Part shown: positions 32,690 through 44,106 of the stretch, piece after piece
Numbering within the stretch: position 1 is the first letter of the stretch
Layout: the number at the start of each line of letters is the position of its first letter
The notes under the pieces: model-generated
What the model was told of the DNA's origin: nothing
Database searches by the model: none
The model's input: the letters and a program-made list of their open reading frames with translations, nothing else
From: Liopterus haemorrhoidalis
Taxonomy: Eukaryota > Arthropoda > Insecta > Coleoptera > Dytiscidae
Length of the DNA: 64,000 bases
Assembly (NCBI GenBank): GCA_963971575.1
Contig: OZ020618.1
Coordinates: 46,452,509 to 46,516,508, forward strand
Reading direction: 5' to 3'
Program-made: the position numbers and the translations under genes

Positions 32690-33020
32690 GGGCACTATCA
32701 GTCAGGTTGACTTTTGGCCTCACTCACATAAGCCCTCCCTCTCGATCTATTCAGTGTCCAGTCTTGCCAAGCACCCTATATACCAATACTTGTTAGATCT
32801 GCGGTAAGCTGATCTCTCCATCTCTTGTGAGGTCTTCCCACTGGTTGGTGGGTATTCAATCTTCCTTCCTATATCTTCCTAACCATTCTATCGGAAGTCT
32901 GCCTCGGTTTCTAGTACTATCCCTAGGTAGCAATTCTCGTACTTTCATGGTCCATCTACCGTTATAGGCTCTGGCAACTTGGTCCACTGCCACTTTAGAC
33001 GTGAAATTCTTCCAGATATA
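32690..33020 (-). pseudogene. LINE ORF2 tail fragment (RTE/R1-like C-terminus)
   Basis: Minus-strand frames give VDQVARAYNGRWTMKVRELL, TRNRGRLPIEWLG and NQWEDLTRDGEISL. This is the usual sequence after the reverse transcriptase in many insect LINEs (GHVAR...DNRW, RGRPPIRW). Frameshifts are present. The adjacent TCT repeat may mark the element's 3' terminus. Confidence 0.55.
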
Positions 33021-34339
33021 TCGCAAACTTTTGTTTGCTGTCTGATCAAATGACTATTTTCACAAATAAAAAATGTGGTTTCTCCTACCAAAAATCTTCT
33101 CCTAAACTAAATAAAATGAAGATAAAGATTAAAACGCGGTGGTGCAAACAGCCATGATAACAGACAATGGCTGGAATGGATGAGATAACAAAAGAATAAG
33201 AAGAAGAAGGAGGAGAGTAATTCAATACAATATTATTAAAACACATTGTATTAATGTTTTAAACAGTGACCATTAATCTAGCAAGGTGTTGCTCTATTGC
33301 AATTGCCATGATGTCCAATCTTAAATAAATATACTTTTAATATTTTTGTTTTAGATATGAATTGTGAATATACGTATGTGGAAGACGGGATAGTGTAGGG
33401 TCCTGTAGGAGAGAAGACCTGTTCTCCCTGTGCATGAATAGAGGGGACGCTAAGAGCAATATGATTGAGTGAACGTTGAGGGCGTGTGATTCCGAGTGGT
33501 TGGATTTCAACTGTTCATCCGGGGGCTCCAACATCAGTCAAACTAAATTAAAATGTATGACAGAGGATTTGTCAACGCGATATTTGCATGTATCATAATT
33601 TGTTATATTTTGTCGTTTTAATTAATGATATTTTTCTCTTGTAAATTAAGGTAACATATGTTGAAAAAGTAATTAATGTGATGACAAAATTTACCTTATA
33701 TATGCTATCCCAATATCAAAACTTCAAGTCAGTTTATATTTCTCCATTACTTCGTCTGCTTCTTATTATTATCTTCTTTCGAAGTCTTCATCTTAATTCC
33801 AATCACCCAATCTGACTAGTCCACAGAGAAAAGGAGTTAGATTTTGATGGTTAATAAAATAAGGTTATAGTACTTCTGGCTAGTAAGTGCTATTGTTTTT
33901 AAAACTATTGATTGTTATCCAGCTAAATTTGGGAGTGGAATGTTGCTCATTATGGTATCAATTTGAGTTGTGAATGAATGTTTTAAAGGTTGAAGTACTT
34001 GTAAGAATGTTATGCTTGTTATGATGGTAGTAATTCATATGTGTATATTCAAAATTGGGCACTATATTTGATATGACATCATTCCTCAAGTCATTGTTCC
34101 ATAAAAAAATTATTAACAATTCATACATTATACATGAAAAATATTTTCAAAATTTATACTTCATTTTTTCAGAATAGGGAAACATAAAGTCTTATTGAGT
34201 TCATTAGAACACAAAATTACTGTATGCATCCTTAAATATAAAAACATGTCCCATTATATAAAGATTGGTCTTGTATGGTTAAGACACATTAAAAATATAA
34301 ATGAGACTAGGACAGAGACGCAAACTTATTACATATTCA
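33021..34339. other. unassigned AT-rich sequence
   Basis: No gene or repeat boundary recognised. Confidence 0.35.
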
Positions 34340-34930
34340 ATTTAAATCTTTTAAATCTGGCGCTTTTATTTTGAATACGTGTTGATCCCATTTTAGAACT
34401 ATTTGAACACCTAGGAAAGTAACAAAAGTGGAATTACTTAAATTGTTATTTCTTAAAATAATAAGCAAATTATTATTATGGAGGCTTAACTTGTCGGTAA
34501 TTATCCAAGAATGGGCTTTATTAATAATTTCCTCGTTATTTGGTAGCTATTCAATTTATGACTGAGATCGAGTAAAAATTGTTGTATCGTCAGCTTCTAA
34601 AAAATAAGAACAATTTTCGATAGCACAAGGGGATTAATTTATATAAATAAATAACAGGATCTGCCCTAAAATAGAGTCTTGAGGTACACCATAGTTAACA
34701 TAAAGCGAATCTGATATTGTGTCACTATTTTTTACGTAATACGATAGGTTTGCCACATATTCAATTCTAAACCGAATAGTTTTCTTTTTCGGCTTAATGT
34801 CCAGCTGTGGACATAAATGTCCAGGTTTTTGTTTCATTATCTGACTTCTCTCATCAAGTAAGTTTTCGGATATTTGGTTTCTTTTGTCCGTCAGCCATTT
34901 GCTCATCCTCTCTAGACCCGGTAGCGTCCT
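34340..34930 (-). pseudogene. LINE reverse transcriptase fragment
   Basis: Minus-strand fragments in order are MSKWLTDKRNQ, YVNYGVPQDSILGQILLF (normally GVPQGSILGP), FLEADDTTIFTRS (motif C, ADD retained), AHSWIITDKLSLHNN and VTFLGVQIVLKWDQHV. This is the palm-to-thumb order of a non-LTR reverse transcriptase, related in type to but distinct from the copy at 24022-25020. Stops and frameshifts are frequent, and both ends are ragged. Confidence 0.7.
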
Positions 34931-35689
34931 GTTTTAGTAATTTATATCATGGCCAAAGACGTTGAATAAAAATATCTAATAAAAATAAAATATCTCTCTA
35001 AGACCATTCAGCTAATAAGATGCAAATGATAAGAGATAGAGGCAGAATTATAAACTTTAGCTGTTTCAGCTTATTACGATTATCTCTTCAGGACAATATT
35101 CTGTTTAGTAAATGCCAAGCTTTACAAAAATGTGTCCCTTACTCATGTTCAGCCTTAAAGCTTACATAGCTTTAAATTATTTAGAGAACCATTTTATTCT
35201 ACTGAGAAATATTATCTAATTCTTCAAAATGAGGAAATGTAATAAATAATAAAAATAGATGCATGATCATTAACACGTAGAATCTAGCTATAAATATCCT
35301 GTATTTCATATACCACCAACAGTGTCCATAACTTTATGTGACGACACAATTATTTAGAGTTAATATTCAGTGCTCATACTGGAGTTGTCGAACACGTGTT
35401 CAAGCTTGTTCCTGGGTGTTCCGGTCTCTGGCCGGACATAAACGGCACCTCGAACTTCCGCTACCATCCTTTGCATACGCACAACTTTAATCAGTTGATT
35501 ACTGTACCTTACGTGATGTCTGTACTCTGACAAACTTCCTGCAAATAACGGGACACTCTATGCAACTCCAAACTTAGAAGATGGTGTCATTGTATTTTTG
35601 ATAGCTGATTGATTTGGAAGAAATGTAATTAGTGGATCAGTGACCAGAAGATATTTATTCAATTTATTTTTTTTTGCCAAGTTCAATGT

Positions 35690-35870
35690 CAGTAATAAAA
35701 AAAAATAGTTATTAGGAGTAAAGAAAGACCTGCTTTCTGTTAAAGAGAAAACTTCTTAGAGAGCTAGAACCTTTAAATATTTAGGTATAATGACCAATTC
35801 AAAATTTAAAAAGAAATAAAAGTGGAATCAAACTGCTAATTCAACTTACTTAGCATTTGATCTTATCTTT
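35690..35870 (+). pseudogene. short LINE reverse-transcriptase thumb fragment
   Basis: The frame reads RARTFKYLGIMTNSKFKKK after an in-frame stop. The FKYLG motif is typical of the thumb region in LINE polymerases. Nothing else of the element was recognised. Confidence 0.4.
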
Positions 35871-37186
35871 CAAATAAGACCTATCTAGAAACACGTACAA
35901 GAGAGTAAACAAATATCATCCGCATAGCCTAGGTCTTCCAATCTATTATTTAAACCCCATCTAACTAATACCTCGCTTTTCCTGCACTGCTCTTGTCCAA
36001 CACAAGACTGAAAAGGAGTGTAAAGGAATACAAAGCTGTCGGCCATCAGCGTTTACAGGGATTTTGTTACCTATCATGCCTATCCTGCCTTGCCGACATT
36101 ATTGCTTTCTTGAATATTGTAACTGGCCAGATCAACTGTAAATCGAATTATCGATAATCAAATACAATTTATAAAGGTTTATATTGAAGTCATGGTGGAG
36201 TTCATGAGTTGAGGGTTCATAGGTGGAGTCATGGTGGAATTCATGAGTTCAAGGGTTAAAAAAAAGTGAAATAATTTTATAAAGTACTATTTGAATTTAA
36301 TAAATTAAATTAAATTAGAATAAATTCTACAGCGAATCGAAGATATATCAATCAGTCTTATTTTTATTTTGCTGAAGAAGGCCCAGATCATGGCAAAGAA
36401 GTGCTTTTTACTCATTTTTGCTATTTAATGTCATTTTGCTTCAAATCACAATAAATCTTTTTGATGGACGTCATAAGTAGAAACATCATAATTAACTTAA
36501 AACAATTACACTAAAACAGAAAAAGATGAATCACATACCAGAAATGATCTAAAATAGCACCAAATAGAGTAAGGTCGCTTGCTTTGCGATGATGGTGGGA
36601 GTTTTCGATGCCAGGAGATGCCGATTCCACAAAGGACGTAAAGGTCAATCTTCGTAAAACAACCCCTCTTAAAACGAAACCCTACTGTATTTTGTTTTTC
36701 GTGACAATCAACAGCGGTATCTAGGCTTGTCCATTATCTGGTGAAGTTGAACTGCCTTTAAAAAAACAGAGGCTGTCAAAAAACTAGCCCATCTAACTGG
36801 TCTACCATTAATTTGATTACTTCAATTCAGTGATGTTACAGTTTGGATTTTCATCTTGATTTTGAGAGCTACATTTCTGACAGTGTTGATCAATGCCATG
36901 TGTAATTGGGTATAATAGAGCACCAAGTGTACTTTGGATCCAAGTGATCTTCGAAGAGCGTGTCCTAACCAATTGATCAGAACCTTAACCAACCGATCAA
37001 TGTGGCCAATGAATCCTAAAAATTTTTTGAAGGCATCGATTTACAAATACTCGCATGTATCGTGGCATCATCTGTAACGCATAAATTCTTGTAGTCGTAG
37101 TACTCAAACATGCCCTAAATAATAGTAGTTTTGCTGGGGGAACTGTAAATCGCATATCGCTAAGTCGGATAAAGTCGCACCTTGCT
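35871..37186. other. unassigned sequence with short duplications
   Basis: A 38-bp imperfect tandem repeat (GTCATGGTGGAGTTCATGAG and GTCATGGTGGAATTCATGAG) lies at about 36190-36255. Otherwise no feature is recognised. Confidence 0.4.
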
Positions 37187-37522
37187 TTGCGAATTGTTAT
37201 CTTTACATCTTCAGCCTCTCAGCCATCTGCAGTCAGAACTATTACTTACATACCCAAATACAATAGAGCCTCGATTAACGGCTGCCACTACCAACGATTG
37301 ATTGCACAACGACCGGGCATGATTAGCTTCATTGCTCATCACACAAATTCTAGCGGAACGACCTCTCTGCAGTCCACTCTGGATGGGTTATTTACTAAAG
37401 CCTCAACTTCTTGTCAATCTAGTGTGACTATAACAAAGAGATCTAGAACTGATTCCTCTTCTAGTAGTGAATTACCAGATATTTTCATGGAGAAAGATTT
37501 CTCTACTAAAAAGCAGAATTAG
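37187..37522 (+). CDS. unidentified 111-codon ORF, possibly pogo/Tigger-derived
   Basis: The predicted product is Ser/Thr-rich. QSTLDGLF is loosely like the PCNA-binding motif near the C-terminus of pogo transposases. An upstream stretch AGAGCCTCGATTAACGGC (37267-37284) resembles a pogo-type terminal repeat. No DDE domain and no second terminal repeat were found. The assignment is weak, and a chance ORF is equally possible. Confidence 0.15.
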   Translation: MRIVIFTSSASQPSAVRTITYIPKYNRASINGCHYQRLIAQRPGMISFIAHHTNSSGTTSLQSTLDGLFTKASTSCQSSVTITKRSRTDSSSSSELPDIFMEKDFSTKKQN

Positions 37523-37828
37523 GAAATTGCTGCTGTGGTCCACCATTGAATAGAAAACCAATAAGTAACAAGAAAATGTAAAACTAAATAATTTATTTTC
37601 ATTTCCTATACGTTCATTTAAAATTAATTTTTATTAAATGTATGGTTCGAATTTTGACAGCTTGTCACCAATTAAAAGGTTTACATATTGTAAGTGTCTT
37701 ATAAACGACCATTTCAAGGTATGACCGTCAGTCCTGCACCAATTACGGTCGTTCGATGAGATCTACTGTAAAAGAATCCTTATTCAAGACAATATGACGT
37801 TCGAAATATTACGATACATCAACTTATA

Positions 37829-38393
37829 GACCGGGAGCTCATGACATTTTTGGTCTCCGATTTCATACAGCATGCCTTTTGGAGGAGAGAATATTTACCC
37901 TGTGACAACAAAAAAGGGATGGTACTAAACCCCTGCACGCTTTCCGGTCATAGGGAGAATTGCATTTCCACTTGCACAAAATTTTTGTGTTTTTCTCTGA
38001 CTTAATATTACTTGCCCTTTTGTCAAAAGAAAGTTATAACAAATTTAAAGTCTTTTAATTATAGGCATGCTGTATGAAAACGCGGAAAATCATATTTTTT
38101 TATTACAAGATCATATGACCGTTTGAGCCCTTTGGGACCCTCCGAATCGCATGCATATATTTAAAAGACTTTAAATTTGTTATAACTTTCTTTTGACAAA
38201 AGGGCAAGCAATATTAAATCAGAGAAAAGCACAAAAATTTTGTGTTTAAGTGGAAATGCAATTTTCCCTATGACCGGAAAGCGTGCAGGGGTTTAGTACA
38301 ATCCCTTTTTTGTTGTCACAGGGTAAATATTCTCTCCTCCAAAAGGCATGCTGTATGAAATCGGAAACCAAAAACTGTCATGAGCTCCCGGTC
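37829..38393. mobile_element. foldback element with inverted arms of about 230 bp
   Basis: The arms 37829-38058 and 38161-38393 are near-exact inverse copies, starting GACCGGGAGCTCATGACA at the outside. A loop of about 102 bp separates them. TA lies on each side (37827-37828, 38394-38395), suggesting a Tc1/mariner-type mobiliser. GGCATGCTGTATGAAA occurs inside the right arm and again in the loop. There is no coding capacity. A transcript would form a long hairpin. Confidence 0.92.
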
Positions 38394-38395
38394 TA

Positions 38396-40074
38396 TTATT
38401 GAAAGACATATTTGTTGATATTACCAAATTTAATATTTTGTATTATTTGTTGCAAGAAAGTCTTATTTAAGTTTAATTTTATATTTCATCAAGGTTAAAT
38501 TCAGAACTATCCATAATAGATTTAAAAACAGATATCCAATTTAAGTAAAAACAATAAATATACCATTCTTATTATTTTTTTTGTACTAAAACTTTTTGTA
38601 ATGCAGTAAAATTCTTTAATCAATGTATTGTAGTACCAGGTGTTAGAGATTGTCTTCTTTTAGGCATAGAATTTGTCCAATAAGTATTTAGTTATTAATG
38701 ACAAAATGACTTTGGAATGCCCAATAGGTATATCGATTTGAAGGATTAATGGATTTGTTCTGATTTCTGTTAGCAATATACCTACTAGACGTTTTCAACG
38801 ACATATTTCAAAAGAATCAACGAGTTAATATTCATATTTACTACATGTTAATATTTATATTAAAAGAAATAGTGATCTTATCTAAGATCACAATTTGTTT
38901 TGTTCACTGTACGTTTAAAAGAATTTTAAAAATGCACCCTTAATAAAAAATTAAACGCAGTCTTTCATCTATGACACAGCTAACAAAAACAAAACTTCTC
39001 TTGTAGAGAATTATTTTACTTTACATATCTCATAATAAATTATAAATACATGTTAAAAGAGGGACATTATTCATGTGGTAGTGTCAAAAAAACTCCAAAA
39101 CATGGTCGTGTGTTTAGACATTAAGATTATTATTCACTAGTAGGACTTATTTTAGTTGTAATTATTTTATTAGTACAAGGTAGGTTGCCAAAGAGCGCGT
39201 GTATATTCTACATGACAAAACATAAATAGTTAGGATGGCGGCATCCTAGTTTTTCTATGACAAACTACAGCAAAAACTTTGCCACAAGGGTACCAGTATC
39301 AAAGAAAATTTACTATATATATCTCTGATATACGATTATATGAATTTATTAATACAGTTTATGATCAAATAAATAAAAGAAGGCTTGATATAATAGACTG
39401 GCATCCTTCTTCTCTGCCCTCCATAAATTATTTGCTTCTACTGGTATTCGTTACAGAACAAGAGTTTGTGATTCAAAATGTGACATTCAGACCAATTCTG
39501 TACTCAGTTACTATGATCATAGTATAGTATATATTTGTCACTATGAGCAATAGTATAAGAGCTAGCAACGTCACAAAAAAGTTTATTTTAGGTCGGTTGG
39601 ATTTTCGATATTTCCCTTTCTTATTGAAGTTAGGTAGAGATGCGGTACGTCTGGCACCTGGGAGCGGTTGCGTTTACCTGTGGGCATCTCGCCTGTACAG
39701 GAAAAAAGTGGATATTTGGAAATCATTTTAAGACATTTTTTTAAATAGTTTTCTATGTCTTTTTAGCATTATAAATTTATAGTTGCCAGACAGTTTTTTT
39801 GTTGCTAACATTGCGCCAGATCTAATTTAAGTAATTAAAAAATAATAATATTCAAACCTTTTTAGTATAGCTGTAATTTTAATATGATATAGTTCTGTAA
39901 TCAAAGAATACAATATTAATTTGACAGACGGAAATTCCGTTGTTTAATTAGGAATCAGACCAATTTAAGTGCCGGGGAGAATAGGTGAGAGTGTGGTAGC
40001 TTATTCGTTGGTTGCATGATAGAGATAGCTGCAACAGGGAGCGTTATGAGAGAGATAAACAGTAAGCTGCTATT
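38396..40074. other. unassigned AT-rich sequence
   Basis: No gene or element end recognised. Small ORFs at 39279-39731 have no motif. Confidence 0.35.
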
Positions 40075-40145
40075 TTTAGGGTTTTGTAGGTATGACTAAA
40101 AAATTATACCGTCATTTAGTCGTTTGTCTGTCTTTTCTTTTTTAC
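40075..40145 (+). mobile_element. HINE-like fragment, 5' end only
   Basis: AGGGTTTTGTAGGTATGACT followed by AAAAAATTATACCGTCATTT and a short GTCTGTCT matches the inverted right end of the copy at 15494-16415. The body is missing. Confidence 0.55.
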
Positions 40146-40254
40146 CTAGGCAAATTTTTTGAACTTTACTGCCTCAATAAAGTGACAAATTCCATAATTA
40201 TTTATTATTTAGTGTAATACTAATAGAATTTATAACATTAATATAGGGACCTTC

Positions 40255-40626
40255 CCCAGCAAACATTCAACTAACGGCCGAATGCCGGCAAACTGCTTTT
40301 ATGCTGGTAAATTACTGGCACCAAAAGTAAGTGCAACGCCAGTATTAATAATGTACTTCACATTTGTATTTGGCATTCCGCCTATACGAAGTACTTTACC
40401 AGCATTTTATAAGCACTCTTCTTCACTCATACTTTTTACTTAAAACCATCAGAAATAAATCTTGCAACTAATGCGATTATTTTGCACTTTACCGTTGCTG
40501 GGCCGGCAACTGATACATCAATGGGCCAGTAACGGCCACGGGGACACCGGGGTACTGGCCCATTACTTTCAATGCCGGGGAGTATGTGCTTTACCAGTAC
40601 TGGCCCGTATAAAAATGTTTGCTGGG
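40255..40626. mobile_element. CCCAGC-family TIR element, short copy A
   Basis: The ends are CCCAGCAAACATT and AATGTTTGCTGGG. TC occurs on each side (40253-40254 and 40627-40628), consistent with a 2-bp target duplication. The two subterminal regions differ: one has CGGCCGAATGCCGGC, the other GGGCCAGTACTGG palindromes. The 372 bp are non-coding. Superfamily unknown. Confidence 0.85.
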
Positions 40627-42023
40627 TCACTTTCCAAATTAGTTTTTTTACTTATTACATTATTAATTGATTCAAAATGTATGCTTGTTGGGTCACCAAG
40701 AAAGAAAATGACAGAGTCATTGAGAGAAGCCATTAGAGAGAATGAACTAGAACTACTCCATTTGCTCTGTACTGCATTCTAACGTTCAAACGGACTATAG
40801 CCCGATGCACACCATTCCACTACCCCATAGCTACAGACTAATCCGCATCTATCCCCCACGCTAAGTCACACATACTCACCTTCAATTCGTATTGGTTCAA
40901 AAGTTATACAAGTTAAAAAAGTTAATTCCAATTAAAACCCTAATTAATTGAAACAAATAATAGGTTCCCAACGCCTAGTTGTTTCGGGATCTCCGGTATA
41001 CATGAAGTCTTCTTAGTTGGCGAGTCATTTCGACTCGTTATTCTGTGTAAATAACTCATTTTAAGTATTATATACAAGAGACTGAGTAAAACTATATCGG
41101 TAATCATAACAGTAATCTTTTCTGAGTTTGTTGACAAATGATTGTAATTAAAAATCTTTGTAGGGAATAATTTGATGAAATATCAACAATATGTCAGTGT
41201 AATGCCGGTCTTAATCCAAACAAAGGATATTTTGAAGTAAGTAAGTAAGTAAGAAGATATTAAAGTGTAACACTTGGTCCGATCATTATTACTTGCTTAT
41301 TTAATTAATACGTTTACGCGTTGATGTATATTAATTAGTATAAGTTATTGCAACGGGGTCTGAAATTCCCGTCCTTAGTTCGTACCGATACCCTGGGTCT
41401 TAGGCAAGGCAAGGCAAGTGTTTATAAAGTTGTAGCAAGTTTTGCTTCTCACTGTATAGCAATATGTCTCTCCTGCTAAGTTTCAAACACTCGACGTTTC
41501 TGAATTAACAAGTTGTTTTAATAAAATTCAACCCTTCCTTTTAAGGTTATTTCGTGAATGAGGAGCTCTCTCATACAACTTATTCAGGGGTGCATTAAGG
41601 GGATCATAAATTATAACAAAACCTAATAACGAGTTTAAATATTTTTTAATACAACTTTTCAAACAAACTGTTGATGAAAATATACTGGATAATATAGATA
41701 TTAAGTATACAAAGTATACAAAATTATTCTGTGTCCAGTAATATTTAACCCTTTACCTACGAATATATTTCCACAAATCCGTCTGTCGGAACGCAAAAAA
41801 TAAAAATAATAATAATAATTATAATTATTTCATACGGAATAATTTTCTATTGTAACATAATATAGTATCATAATGTTCCATATATGGCACAAACCCTATT
41901 TTCATAAAAATAATAATTAATATTTTAAATATATATTTTTTTATTAATTTTCCTATCAGTAAGAACCAATTCCTAATGCCCATGAATTATTTCACCCAAA
42001 AACAAAAATTCATGCAGTAAAGG
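40627..42023. other. unassigned AT-rich sequence
   Basis: No element end or gene recognised. Small repeats at 41237-41252 (AAGTAAGTAAGTAAGT) and 41402-41420 (AGGCA units) are present. Confidence 0.4.
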
Positions 42024-43640
42024 CCCAGCAAACATTTTTATGCGGACCAGTACTGGTAAAGCACATACTTCCCGGCATTGAAAGTAATGGGCCAGTGCTG
42101 GCATTTCGTACTGGGCCAGTACCCCGGTGTCCCCGTGGCCGTTACTGGCCCATTGATGTATCAGTTGCCGGCCCAGCAACGGTAAAGTGCATTGAAAGTA
42201 ATGGGCTAGTGCTGGCATTTCGCACTGGACCAGTGCTGGCATTTCGCACTGGACCAGTGCAGGCATTTCGCACTGGGCCAGTCCTGGCATTTTGCACTGG
42301 ACCAGTACCCCGGTGTCCCCGTGGCCGTTAGCTGGCCCGTTGATGTATCAGTTGCTAGCCCAGCAACGGTAAAGTGCAAAATAATAGCATTAGTTGCAAG
42401 ATTTATTTCTGATGGACCAGTGCTTATATTATACCCACTCTCTAGTGTTTCAAATGTAACATATGTGTACTTACCCAGTATTAAAATAAATTAATGGTTA
42501 GGTGCAAAATAAATACTCATTTGGCCATTTTCATCATCTTTGAATAAATTTATTTAACAAATAAAGTTGACAATATCGCATCGGTTTTAAACTATTAATG
42601 AAGAAATTAACATTGCTGTCAATAGAATGATGTGATATTGTTAACTTAAGTTGTTAAATAAATTTATTCAACGATGGTAAAACTGGCCGATTATAAATTG
42701 TATTAACAGTTATAATTAATTGATTTATCTATAAATATTAAATAAATATAATTTCAGGAATAACAGGAATTAGTTTCCCAGCAAACATTCAACTAACGGC
42801 CGAATGCCGGCAAACTGCTTTTATGCTGGTATATTACTGGCACCAAAAGTAAGTGCAACGCCAGTATTAATAATGTACTTCACATTTGTATTTCGCATTC
42901 CGCCTATACGAAGTACTTTACCAGCATTTTATAAGCACTCTTTTTCACTCATACTTTTTACTTAAAACCATCAGAAATAAATCAGCAACTAATGCGATTA
43001 TTTTGCACTTTACCGTTGCTGGGCCGGCAACTGATACATCAATGGGCCAGTAACGGCCACGGGGACACCGGGGTACTGGCCCATTACTTTCAATGCCGGG
43101 GAGTATGTGCTTTACCAGTACTGGCCCGTAGAAAAATGTTTGCTGGGCTATTTAATTTAATGAAGAATTTTAAGAAAATGGTTTTCTGCCATTTCGGCCT
43201 AACCAATTGCATCCTAAAGATAAGGGTTACTAATAATTTTCGCCAATATTCGTCTTGTATTATCTACCACATCTTTTCCCCCTGACTTGAAGAATGCCAA
43301 CCTAAAGAAATCATACTTATTAAAATAAATTCAATAATCAAATTTTATAAGTATTAATGCTATAAGTTGTTCACTTTTGTAAGAACAAACTAGATCTGGT
43401 TATTTTGGTGATTTTTATAGTGTATTACGGACTTTTAGAAACTTGGTTATATTGTAAAAAAAGCTTTACAGTTTTGGATTATGATTGTATTATTTTAGGT
43501 TAGTATTATATTAACAAAATATTTAAGATGTCATTATTCAAAATGAAATATGACAAATTATATTTTTTAAATGACATATTTATAATATTGTAACAGATTT
43601 ATTAATAATTGAAAATTTTATTACATGAAAAAAACTATAA
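42024..43640. mobile_element. CCCAGC-family long copy B, interrupted by copy C
   Basis: The left end CCCAGCAAACATTTTTATGC begins at 42024. Then come tandem units of about 24 bp containing CCAGTGCTGGCATTTCGCAC (to about 42305), and a long AT-rich body matching copy D at 44107-45802. Copy C sits inside it at 42777-43147. Similarity to D stops near 43640, so the right end is lost or replaced by PLE sequence. Repetitive peptides (LAFRTGPV type) in overlapping frames come from the 24-bp units and are not genes. Confidence 0.8.
42777..43147. mobile_element. CCCAGC-family short copy C, nested in copy B
   Basis: This 371-bp element is nearly identical to copy A, with the same ends. It interrupts B between GGAATTAGTTT and CTATTTAATTTAATGAAG, which are close together in copy D (44807-44837). 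A clean 2-bp duplication is not visible here (TT against CT). Confidence 0.85.
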
Positions 43641-43789
43641 TAGTAGTTTACTTGATTTCAAACTTGATTTCAAACTACTGACACGTAAACAGTTATTTAC
43701 GTTTTTTTTTATGTATTTGACAAACAATAGTGATTTTTTATATTTTTTTTAATTTTTTTATAATTTTTAATTTTAATTTTTACACTAAG

Positions 43790-43965
43790 TTTTTATTACA
43801 ACGACCACCGTATTTTATAATGTACGTCCATTACATCAGCCACTGATGATTAACTGCATATCACAGGCTGAAGATGCATAAAACTAATATATATGCGAAA
43901 CGTCCCAATGAATTAAACTAATTTATTATTGTTCGTACCTATTTGACGATTAAAGAAGAAACACA
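43790..43965 (+). mobile_element. terminal repeat piece of a Penelope-like element (first type)
   Basis: The sequence CTGAAGATGCATAAAACTAA...GCGAAACGTCCC is followed by TTTGACGATTAAAGAAG. This resembles, at lower identity, the terminal repeat at 47150-47312 (CTGATGA...GAAAC, then TTTGACGATCAACAAAGAAG). It ends at an AT microsatellite. Which element it belonged to is not known. Confidence 0.5.
43868..43901 (+). ncRNA. hammerhead-like core motif
   Basis: CTGAAGA and GAAAC, the two conserved hammerhead core boxes (CUGANGA and GAAAC), flank a GCATA/TATGC stem. PLE terminal repeats are known to carry hammerhead ribozymes. Stems I and III were not assigned, so self-cleavage is unproven. Confidence 0.4.
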
Positions 43966-43980
43966 ATTATATATATATAT

Positions 43981-44106
43981 ATATATAAATAAAACTTCTT
44001 TGTTGATCGTCAAATTATAAAATATATATTATGAATTAATAAAATGGAGACGTTTCGGCCACGAAAATGTGGTCATCATCAGTCTACAATAAAATGGAAT
44101 ACATAA
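43981..44106 (-). mobile_element. inverted terminal repeat of the Penelope-like element (5' part)
   Basis: This is an almost exact inverse copy of the 3' terminal repeat at 47183-47304. It continues after the inserted copy D as AGCATATTAAAAAATATA (45805-45822), inverse to about 47162-47179. The two pieces together give the PLE an upstream repeat of opposite orientation. Confidence 0.85.
44052..44082 (-). ncRNA. hammerhead-like core motif, inverted copy
   Basis: On the minus strand CTGATGA, a CCAC-loop-GTGG stem and GAAAC appear in order, identical to the copy at 47198-47228. The functional state is unknown. Confidence 0.45.

Noticed and set aside
42089..42305. CRISPR-like array
   Set aside because: The 24-bp units are directly tandem without unique spacers, lie in a eukaryotic transposon and have no cas genes nearby.
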